Shown here piece after piece: positions 47,343 through 57,700 of a stretch of DNA of 64,000 nucleotides (positions within the stretch are counted from its first letter, which is position 1; the number at the start of each line of letters is the position of its first letter). The stretch is from contig NC_084764.1 in the NCBI RefSeq assembly GCF_028858725.1, forward strand, positions 19,705,501-19,769,500, given 5' to 3'. This DNA comes from Colius striatus. Its lineage: Eukaryota; Chordata; Aves; Coliiformes; Coliidae. Position numbers and translations under genes: made by a program. The notes beneath the pieces are model-generated. The model searched no databases and had not been told where the DNA came from. It saw only the letters and a program-made list of their open reading frames with translations.

Positions 47343-47415
47343 GACTGTCGGCACTTGCTCTTGTTGAACCTCATGAGCTGGCTGAGATCCCACTGAATGG
47401 CAACACAACCTTCTG
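47343..47415 (-). mobile_element. Small internal CR1 fragment
   Basis: Minus-strand sequence matches the CR1 ORF2 segment from PEGCVAIQWDL to LMRFNK, with a deletion of about 30 bp between them. It lacks the 3' end, so it is a leftover of a larger old copy. Confidence 0.75.
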
Positions 47416-49762
47416 GTGATACAATATGTGGAAAGGCAAGTAAATGAAGAGTTAATAGGCACTGAATGAGACACAACTTTCTGATGTGTAGAAAAGGCTT
47501 CGATATCAATAGTTATGTTTCAGAGAGGACGTGGTTTGGTTTTTGCCAATCACATGAAGCAAGCTGATCTCTCATCTTTCGCACAATGAAGGACCTGGTA
47601 TATTTAGTTGAAATGCAATTGATTTAACCTGCAAGAGTTAATGCATAAGTATCCTATGGAATTTAGCTTGGGTGTCTTGTAACAAGCAACTCTGAAGCTT
47701 TTCAAAGACACTTGGATTTTGACACTTTGTTGCAGTGTTTTTAAAACTATAAAAATTGGCTATTAATAGTCCATGGAACATGTAAGCCAAGGGCTGCATA
47801 GCAGGTCACCACCCCCATCAAGTGGCAAATATGTACTAAAATTTTCATTCATTTTGAAAACCTATGGTGTCTGCAACCAACAGACAGTTTCAATGTGTTC
47901 TAGGTGGGGTTTTCTTTTGGTTTTTTTTGGTTTTTTTTTTTCCTTTGAAGTGGAAAGAAAAAAATAGGTTTTTGGCTTTTGCCAAAAAAGAGGAGTACTA
48001 ATACTGCTACCAGTCTCCTGGAGAAGTTCTTCTGTTGGGTTTTTTGTCTCTTTTTTTTTTTTTTTGAGGACAGGGAGAAAATGTAGGGAGAAAACATATA
48101 ACTCACATTAAATAGCTAAAATCTTCAGGGCTTTTATCTGTATCAGGTTTGTTGGAGCCTTCCACTGTTCCTCATAGTAGCTATGCTTGCTTCTGTTTCT
48201 GCATGTGACAGCCCTCTCCAAATACCCTTTTAGAAGTGGCCAAGTAAGTACTGTTCCAAGGGTACTTCATTGTTCCTAAGAAAGGCTTTCACAAGGCCTG
48301 TCTCAGTTGGGAGCATGGCTACCACTGGAATTTAGACCAAGTAGCTGATATTTTTACCTTGGGTACCTGAGGTACCTCAGCAGCCTGACAGGGTGCTGAG
48401 TGATGCATACTTCCAGGTGGCATGGTAAGTGCCTGGTGTCTGGAATGATATCAGTGTTCCTAAAGCATATGTGTGGGTCAGCTGAATATGTCTGTAGTAA
48501 GTCAGTATGGGATTTGCAGTCTACCATTTGAATCAAAAGCATAGCATGTATTCAGTAAACCTAATGTTTCCTGGAAATGCTAGGCTAACTGTACTTGCAT
48601 GGCATCGTGTGTGCTTTTATTTTTCTGTGTGGAAGGTTTGGTCTCGGTGGAACAGATGTGACTTCTGACATAAAACTCGTTTCTGTTTTTTCTGGAACTG
48701 CCAGACTGGAAAGCTAAAAAGTAATGTGCTGAGCTGACTCCTGTTTTAGTGTGCTGACTCCTGTAGGCCCCGTTGCTAGAAGTCTGACTTTCCCAAACAT
48801 TGTATGAAGAATGCTGAAACTGAGCTGAGAGATTCCTAGCAGGCAGAGGACCCAAAGTTAGGTGCGGTGCTGAATGCAATTTTGAAGAAATTCCAGCTCC
48901 AGAATAAAGTTTGGAGAGGTAAATGGAATAAATGAAGTGTGTGTCAAACACCAGCATTTTTGAAGTGCTAAGATGGATAGCTTTGCCCTAGTTACCTTGA
49001 GCCTTGAGTGGGTAACTTCTGATAGGAAAAAAATACTGTATGATTTTGTAAGCAAGGATTGTTTAATGTGGCAATGGGCTCAAAAAACCCACTTTAGAGG
49101 TAAGCTTTTAGAGGTAAGTTTGGCATTTCCAAGCTTTAAAAGTGTCAATAGTACTCTTCCAGTATGGTTTATGTGTATGAAAGAATATAAATATGTAGGT
49201 TTCAGGTCACTTAGTAAGGTGGTAGTCTCCAAATTCTCCCAAACCAGTGTATTCAGATGTCTTAGCTACAGACATGACTTGCTGCAAGATCTGACTTGCT
49301 AGACTTTGTAAAGATGCAGGTTATGTTTTGGGAGATAGTAATTTCTTTGAGCAGTAGGAAAACACAGAAAGCATCCAGTGTCTATGAGGTGGTTAGCAGC
49401 AGTGGAACTTGTATGCTTTTGGGTTTTTTTTAGTATGTCAGTTCAACAAGAAATCCTTTAGACATCACTGTCTCCATGAGTAGAAACAATCTGAAACACA
49501 GCAAAACAAATGAAAATAAGGTGCATTTTTTCTTTGAACAGGACAAGATTATGGTATCCTTCTTATAAGTCATCTGACTCGATTGGCTCGGGTATGAATA
49601 TACAATCTGCATTCCCTCTTCTGCCGGGGTGTGTGGTGGCATACCCTGGCTCCTCTGTTCACAGCCCCAAGCTACTGAAGCCTGCAGGTGGCAGCATCTT
49701 TATGCTGAAGTTACTGAACAGTCCGTAACAGAATTTTCTGTCTAGATCCTGACAGATTTGGG

Positions 49763-49800
49763 GTTTTTTTTTTGTTTGTTTGTTTGTTTGTTTTTTTTTA
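49763..49800. repeat. (TTTG)n low-complexity tract
   Basis: A T run, then about five GTTT units, then a second T run. Confidence 0.9.
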
Positions 49801-50194
49801 CTCGGTTTCTTTTAGTTGTAGCAACACTACAACTGGTTTTAATCCTAATGCATGCTAATTAAGGGATATTTGGAAAGAACAGATAGTGCCCAGAGTTCTA
49901 AAGAGGGATTATCTTTTGCTACTATATCGTAAAAGAAAATTGCTATGTAAAGCCTTAGGAAAGAACAGAAATGGATTAGATGCTTTCTAGTTGCTATGGA
50001 AACCAAATATGTAATTAAACAAAATGAAATATATTACAACACTTACACTGATGAAAGTACTTACAAAAGATTGGACAATGAATGAGTGGTTTATATTGCA
50101 ACACCAAACCAAAAACTAAACATAGAGTTCAGGTTTATTTTTCTAATCCTTAGTTAATTAAAACCAAAAATGTTTTGTTTCCTAATATGAATCT

Positions 50195-50367
50195 CAGACT
50201 TGGAAGGGACCTCTAGAGATCAGCCAGTCCAACCCACTGCTAAAGCAGTTTCACCTCAATCAGATGGCACAGGAACATGTCCAGGTGGGTTTGGAATCCT
50301 CCAGAGAAGGAGACTCCACACCCTCCCTGGGCAGCCTGTGCCAAGGCTCCCTCACCCTCACAGTAAA
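50195..50367 (-). mobile_element. CR1 3' UTR fragment
   Basis: Starts with the CR1 hairpin region (TTGGAAGGGACCTCTAGAGA) and runs back to the CTCCCTCACC segment near the end of ORF2. The terminal octamer is eroded. Confidence 0.9.
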
Positions 50368-51054
50368 TCTACAAAAAGGAATGTCAATAATAATAACCAA
50401 TCAGTAAAGCAGTGCAGATTTGCACCAAATTAATAGCATTAATATTATGTGATGCTAATGATACAATGAAATGAATACCAGCACATGATTTTTGGGGAAA
50501 AAAACCCCCAACATTATTTTATGAGTATGAATTGTTTAATGACACTTGCTGTAAAATAACTTTTAACACATCACTTTAATGTTTCTTATTCTACAAAAAT
50601 ATATTAGCAGTTTCATGCCCTTGCTCTATAGCTAATAAAGGCAATTTCTTAAAGAAAAATATGTCAAAAGAACTTTCCTTTATTTGGGGAGTAAGTGCTG
50701 TAGGTTTAGGATTTCAAAGGAGCTAGCAGTTAGTGCCAGCTGCCAGAAGAGGGCCCTTTGAGGTTTCTCATGAAATACTATTTATTTTTAAAGTTTAGCT
50801 CCAATTCCCAGAATTTTATTTTTCTTTCTTGTATCATAACATTTCACTCTTTGAAGATCAGAAATGTTGAAGTAATTGTTACCTGTTAGTGAAGATAAAG
50901 GTGACCCCATTCTGCCATTTGTAACTCAAGGAGACACCTTTCCACAGAGGGATCTCTTAAGCTTAGCACCTGTCTTAATGTGTGGCTATTAGAAGTGGGT
51001 GGAAATTGTTTGGCTTTGTGTTTTACACCACCACCATGAAACCCAAAATTTGCG

Positions 51055-51100
51055 TATGTGTATATATATACACATATACACACACCGTCATATATACATA
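51055..51100. repeat. TA/CA microsatellite
   Basis: Alternating TA then CA and TATACA units. Confidence 0.85.
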
Positions 51101-52840
51101 GGGAAAATGATGGCTCATAATTCTTATCATTATTGGTTAGAGTGAAAGAAAGGAAAGAAGATTGTAAGAAATCTTGCACTCAGACATATGATTTCAAGTT
51201 CAGGTGATTTCCACAAAACAGGGCTAAAATATCAGTCTGTTCTATGCAGACAGTGTTTCTCTTAAAAGTGTTTATGTGGTACATCTTCACTTGCTTGCCA
51301 GGCTTCAGTGTGAAATGAATTGTCTTATCCTTTCTTACAGTCCTGATGAGCTTACTACCTGCCTTCATTTAGCACACCGATTCCCAGGGCTCTGCACCTC
51401 CAGGTGGAAACAGCAAGACATGTCAAAAGGTGTCACAGAGCCAGCCCTGTAGCAGAGGCAAGAGGAGGCCAGTGTACCTGCTGACTCTAAAACAAAAGGA
51501 AAAAAGGAGGGAGAAACATAGTGTGTTCTTGGCATTTTCTGGAATAGGAATTAATTTCAGATCTGCCTGTCTGCCTTTTATTCCTACAGCAGCCAGTTGT
51601 TTAAAAGGAGTGTGAGGTGGGGGGCAGAGAAACCCCAAAATGGAGTGGAGATGAGCCAGAAAACCATTTGGGCAGGTATACTTAACATGTGTTTTAGCAA
51701 AAACTTTGTTTAATTATTAAGAAACAAGCTTCTGGTTTGTAATATTATGGAAACTTTTTCTTAGGCAAGTGAAGACTCTGAAGTAAAAATGTTATGTTTT
51801 ATTAATACTATGAAATTTATCTTTGTATCTAATAAATATTTCAAACTTTGGGGTTTTTTTCCTGAACCTAGATGGGATTTTATGTTTTGTATGCCGTCTA
51901 TTCCTGTCTTCTATGGAAGATGGTGACATTTTCCTGAGAAATAATACCTGCAAACCAAAAAATATTAAAATAAGAGTGTCACCATGAAATCAGCGTTAGA
52001 ATATGGAGCTGAGATTTGCATCTCCAATGGTGTATGTTAAGAGATCCTTGTTAGGCATCAAGAGACAAGATGACCACACTGTGGGGAATGAACTCCAACT
52101 AAAGATATTAGGTTCAGTTAGAAGAGAGAAACAACACAACTGAAGTGATAAAACTCATTAAAACACTCAGAAAAAGATCTTATTGGATGCCTGAATCCTC
52201 TGATCTGCTGTGTACTCTAGGAATGGATTGCTTGTCTTATCTCCTTGCTTGACTGCTTTGGCCTACCTACCTAAAGGCTTCATAAGACATTCCTGCACCA
52301 CAAGCAATTTATTTATGACTAGAAATCATGTATTATCTTACAATAAAGTGGAACTGTCAAAATTCACCTCTCCTCTTAAATGACTATGTGCTCCTATGCT
52401 ATGTTCCAACGGTGTGTGTTTATGACCTGTAAAATACCAAATTCTTATTCTTCTGTGGCTATCACTACACTGATCTTATGAGTGATATCACAAATTATTT
52501 GACCCTTAAACCATCTATAACTTCCTAAAGGCTGAGATAGTTCACTGCTCTCTTGATCCCTAACTTTCTTTTGACCAACCAAATAATTTTTAGCCTTTCT
52601 TATCTTGGTAAAATGTTTGTAAAAATCTTTCTTGTTTAGTTTCCAACTCAGCTTTTGTTTGTTTTCATGCAAGGTCACAGATGAAGTATTGCGGTCAGGG
52701 TACTCATTTGGTGGTCGATGTGTCACTTCTAAAGCAGTTGGTGTAGTTTCCACTACAGGTACAAAACTACATGTTGACCAACGGAGCTATGGTGACCACG
52801 ATGTATGAGAGGAGGCAAAAAAGAATCTGAGAAAGGCTAT

Positions 52841-52845
52841 GGGGT
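52841..52845. repeat. Target site duplication, left copy (GGGGT)
   Basis: Matches 53271-53275 exactly and abuts the LTR start. Confidence 0.85.
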
Positions 52846-53270
52846 TGTCGTGGTTTTGTCCAGCCGGGGACAAAGAGCCACGAGGGTGCTTGCTCACTCC
52901 TCCCCCTGCCGGTGGAGCGGGGAGGGGAACCAGAGAAAAAGGGGGAAAACCTGCATAGGTTGAAATAAGAACAGTTTAATAGAACAACAATAAGAAGAAA
53001 CAAGTCCAGGAAAAACAGTTTTAACAGTAAATGAGGGGCTATACAAAAGGAATGGTGCTGCAGCTGCTCACCCCGACACAACAGCTCCCGACCGGCAGCG
53101 GAGCCCGCGGTTCCGCAGCCCCGCCCCCGACTATCTCCCTGCCTGTATGTACTGGGCATGATGTCAGTATGGTATCGAATACCTGTTGGCCAGTCTGGGT
53201 CAGCTGCCCATGCTGTGCCCCTTCCTACTTCCTCATCAAAGGTAGCTCTATCCTAGCCCAAACCAGGACA
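52846..53270 (-). mobile_element. Solo LTR, same superfamily as the one at 27804
   Basis: The plus strand begins TGTCGTGGTTTTGTCCAGCC and ends CCTAGCCCAAACCAGGACA, so the LTR reads on the minus strand from TGTCCTGG to CCACGACA. It has perfect 5-bp target duplications. Shared landmarks with the LTR at 27804 are the GTTTAATAGAAC-type segment, the ACTGGGCATGATGTCA-like segment and GGTCAGCTG. It is 425 bp and uninterrupted. No retroviral genes are present. Confidence 0.9.
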
Positions 53271-53275
53271 GGGGT
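53271..53275. repeat. Target site duplication, right copy (GGGGT)
   Basis: Matches 52841-52845. Confidence 0.85.
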
Positions 53276-53773
53276 ATAGCTATGTTGGTTGAGGAGCCAG
53301 CTGTGTTCTCCATCTAGTCTTGCTCTGTCCTGAGCAGCAGTATTGCTGTGCAGCTGCTGTACAAGATCTCCTCTTCCACTGTCTGGTGTTGGTTGTGGAT
53401 ATGTATATTGCAGATGAGTGAGATGTGCCAGAGGCAGAAGAACACTGGACTCAGGGATCCATGTCAACTGAGGTAGATGCTTTGGGTGTGATGTAATTAT
53501 CAAAGAAATTAAGGTAATCTTCAGGGCTGGTATTTTCAGTCTTTGCCACTCCTAAATAGCAGAAATGCAAACCATCATATCTTTGTGTCAGCAGAGGTGA
53601 ATGTATTACGGAGAAAGTTTTAAACACACAAAGGTAAGAATTGTTTGCCCTTTGTTAATAAAGAAGTACAAGTTTCCTTCTAGTGTGGAAGCATTACCTG
53701 GTGGGATGTCTCCAAAATAACTGAATTTTTCCACTGGTAAAACACAGATATAATTTATTCTTTGTACAAGAGG
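53276..53773. other. Unique spacer between two solo LTRs
   Basis: About 500 bp without gene or repeat that I recognise. Confidence 0.6.
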
Positions 53774-53778
53774 TATGT
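53774..53778. repeat. Target site duplication, left copy (TATGT)
   Basis: Matches 54749-54753 exactly. Confidence 0.85.
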
Positions 53779-54748
53779 TGTCATGGTTTAACAAGGAGCT
53801 ATTTTTGCTTGGTAACAGGGGGAGGGGGTTGCAGTGAAGACCCGGTAAAGAGTTTTTGGACTCTCCCCTGGCTCCTGGGTTCAGACCCACCTCCGGCCCG
53901 GCTGGGCCAATCTGGTGCCTCTGTGATCACTACTTAGGGACAGAAATTTGAAGTGCTGGCAGGAGGTGTAAGAGTGGTACAAGATGGAGGTGACCACGTG
54001 GACCCCACAGTCAGAGAAGGAGGAGCACTAGACCAGAGACCCCTCTGCAAGCCATGGTGAGAATGCAGGCTGTACCCCTGAAACCCATGCAGGGCCATGG
54101 CAGGACTGAGAGCCACCAGCAGAACTGTGTGAGCGCACTCGGTTGGGTGAGGGACTGTGTGGGGAGGCAGCTGGGACGCAGGCCGTGCTGGAGAGCCTGT
54201 GGGCCCCAGAGCAGCCCCACACGAGAGGCAGAGAGGAGCTGCAGCCTTTGGGATAAATGCATGCTGGAGCAGCCCATGCAGGGCTGCTGTGTGTGTGAGG
54301 TACCCCATGGAGGAGTAGGGAGGACTGGTTCGGAGCCCACCTGTCCTGAGGAGGGACAAATGGCAGAAGCTATCCGGAATAGACTGACTGGAACCCCCAC
54401 TCCCTGCCCCCCTGGGCCGTTCATGGGGGTAGGACCTAAAAACACTGGGATCAGGACTCTGAGCCTGGGGAAGAGGGGAGAAGTGGGGAGAAGGTGGTCT
54501 TAAAGGGCTGGTCGGGCTCTTCATTGTTGTACCACTCTGAGTTGTTTTATTTTGGTTATGTTTTGGGGTTTTAGGTTTTAGTTGGTATTGCATTAAATTA
54601 TTTTCTGTTTTCTTCCCCAAGCCAAGTAGCCTGGTCTGTTTTGTCCTGGACCTTAAATGGCAATTAAGCTCTCCCTGCCCTTTGGCAATCCTCAGGTACT
54701 TGAAGCTAATCGTGGTCTTTTGTTCCCGGATGGGCCTAAACCATGACA
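53779..54748 (+). mobile_element. Solo LTR of 970 bp with 12-bp inverted termini
   Basis: It begins TGTCATGGTTTA and ends TAAACCATGACA, perfect 12-bp inverted termini, between 5-bp direct repeats TATGT. An ATTAAA signal at about 54592-54597, roughly 150 bp from the right end and followed by T-rich sequence, suggests plus orientation. The middle is GC-rich, which leaves long chance frames (149 codons on plus at 54054-54503, 271 codons on minus at 53934-54749). I do not recognise these as retroviral proteins. Confidence 0.88.
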
Positions 54749-54753
54749 TATGT
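54749..54753. repeat. Target site duplication, right copy (TATGT)
   Basis: Matches 53774-53778. Confidence 0.85.
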
Positions 54754-57700
54754 CTACAAAATCATTCTCTTCTATCAGGGTCTTATCAATGAGAAGTAAC
54801 CTTGGGGCACCAGAGCTGATGGTGCTGTGCTGTCACAGGTTATAACGACTTATGGGCAGGACTCAAAGCAGCAGTTTTGCAGCTGAATCTGCGCTTAGCC
54901 ATGTTGGGTCATTACAGCCCAGCCACTGCCTTGCTAAGTTGCCTCAATACTGATGGTGCCCTAGAGATGAGGAATTTAATGCCAGCCCAGCCCCTGAAAT
55001 GGTGTGTGGTTTTTATCTGTTTTCTCCCTAAGCTCCCGCTGCTTGTTTCGTACCTCTGTTGCTAGCCTTTCTGGAAACTGGAGGCAGCCTGCAGAATGCA
55101 TATGGTGTCATCTAGTGGCAAAAGCAATTGTTCGGTATGCAAAAAATAGTAGCAACTACCTACTGACACATGTCCAATAACCATTAATGGTAATACATGC
55201 AAATACCTTCAACAATCTGTGAAAGGGCCAGTCCCTGCACTTGGGTGCTGATGACATTCCTTGGGATATGCAGCTGCATCTCTTTAGTACCTGTCCAAAC
55301 ATGGATGCCTGTGAATCAGGGATGTTGTAGCCTCCTGTAGAGGATGACTCCATCTGTGTGATTGATCTTGCCTCAAAATCCTACAAGTTCTCTGCATGTG
55401 GCTGTTCCTACTTGTAGAGCAGCACTTTCTCAGTAGGAAGCCATGAGATTTAATATGTTCAACACTGATTTGTCCAATAATTTGGTTATGGGAAGCCTAG
55501 AACTAACAAACGTAGCCAGTTATATTACACAGTATGTATTTTGAGCCCAGCGTAATAAACAAGTTATTTTGAACTAAAGACTGTGAAGTGGGATCCAGTT
55601 CTTAATCATACAAGGACTATTTTGTTGGAACTGTTATTGAAGTACATAAGTAATTTGAGTGAAGCAAAGTCTGTGCATGGTATGTAGTGAACAGCTGACC
55701 ATTTTATTTTTTTACAGTTTTAACATCAGAAATAAAATAACATTTTCTAAGCAGATCATTTTGGTTTCAGGAGCTCACTTCTGCTAAACAGCCTAAAACT
55801 CAGCACCTGTGGAAAAAGTTGAGCTGCTGTGATAAAAGGTACTATTAATTGCAAAACATAGTTTCTACATTCTTGTATTTGTCCAGGTTCTTTTATTCTC
55901 TGATTGTGTGGTCTTGCTGCTTGTATAACTAGAGTACTCATTAACTCTCTAAATAGAAAGCAAAGGAAAGATTTTGGGGCTGAGATGCTTTTTTGTGGGG
56001 GTTTTTTGTTTGCTGGTTTTTTGGGGGGGTTATTTGGTTTTGGTTTTTTTTTTTTTAAAATTCTTTCTTCCAATGTTTCCTTTTTAAATATGTTCAAATG
56101 CATACAAATATTTCTAATGATTAGGAGTAGTCAGCCAATTCCAACTTGTCTACAAATGAACCATTTTTAATCAGCTTTCATGTGAATTGGGCTTTATCAT
56201 AAAACTTTCACACGCAACTCTTGAGAAAGCTGTTTCTCATTCTAAGTAATGCTTTGTGGTTTTGTTTTGTTATTTTGGGTTTTGTTTTTATTTCTTTTTT
56301 TCCCCTTCCAGTGGTATAAATAGCCCAGTATTGTTTAGAATAATACAGAATAAAAATATTTTCCTGCCCGTATAGGATTCAGGATGTGGGTTGCTTTATT
56401 ATTGTACTTTATAAGACAAGAAAGATTTTGTTACAGAGGACTAACCATATCCCACTAGTATTTGATTTTATGAAGGAGGCCATCACAATGAGAGCTGTCT
56501 CCTGATACCTAATATCAGGCTGATCTCATTATCTCTGATTTTAACTTTGGGAACATACCTAAAAAGAATGTTAGCAATCACAGCTGGTGGCAAAGTTTTG
56601 TGAAAATTTTCAGCACCACCATCTTCTGGGACTTGGCATCCCTTCCTTGGAAGGAGTGATTCCAGTGTGGGTGAGCCACTTTCCTTGCCCTGAGGTTACA
56701 AACCTCACCAGAACTGGGCAGCAGAAGCACTCCTGATGCTTTAAACACAAGAGGCAGAAGATGTCATAGCTGGTGGAACTGGAACAAGAATGACCTTAAA
56801 CCTCAGTCTTCAGGATTTCTCTGCATCCTTCAATAGCAAACACACTCTCACACACTCTGTAGCACTTTACTTTCTCTGAAACCTTTTGCTGCCTTGTCAG
56901 CAAAATTAAAGCTAATGAAGTTCAGAAGTTGTTAAGGACTGATGGACAAGCAGGTAGTATAGGTAAATAAGTCTCAATTTCATTAGAAAACTCAGCTAGG
57001 CATATGTACTTAATATTGAAGACAGTGAGCAAGCAAGCAAATCAAAGCCAGGGATATGGTTCTGATTATTTTATATCTTTGTTCATAACTCTTATCATGC
57101 TTTATGAGTTAATTGTAAAGTTAATCATAAATATTCATACTGGTGACTGTTGTGTATGTTTGTTTTCTAAAAGAGGAAGACATCTAATATAATTGCATAA
57201 AGAGTATTATTAACATATTTTAATGTTTTTTATACATATATCAGCATGTTTAGGAATTTAATTTTCATTGTTGTTACAACAAGTTTAATAGATACTAATT
57301 GATAGATTACTAGACAGATTGCAATAGATAATAATTTTCTTTAGGAGTTTTTTTTTCGGCATCGTGGGGTGTTCTTCATTAAAGCAGATAAATAAGCAGA
57401 ATTTAGAGATTTGCAGCTTGGCCAAGTGACAGGGGGTTGCCACATGCCCCGGGAAGGCGAGCAGGCCCACTCTGGCTTTGGTGATCCCAGCCAGGAGATG
57501 GCTGCACACCAAGCGGTTGGTAAGCCGTGTCACAGTTACCCTGAGAAGCTGCAACCCTGTGCTGCACTTGTTTGGCAGCTTATATGTTGTGTTTATAGCT
57601 TTGCTTTCAGGCCTGTGCTGAGCTGCACATATGTCTTGGCCGCAGGATAAATGTTGCCAGCAAGCTGTGCTGATGAAGCCTGGAGGCACCTCCTGTGGTG

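Larger units (their letters stand above)
46666..52840. other. Intergenic region downstream of BRMS1L, no gene recognised
   Basis: AT-rich sequence with T/G-rich tracts near 47900-47945, 48050-48065 and 49763-49800, two small CR1 scraps and a TA/CA microsatellite. Frames of 100-125 codons (48580-48957 minus, 48973-49302 plus, 52445-52753 minus) show no family features. Confidence 0.6.

Noticed and set aside
53934..54749. 271-codon minus frame as a retroviral gene
   Set aside because: It lies wholly inside the solo LTR and spans its terminus. Proline/serine-rich composition without gag, pol or env features.
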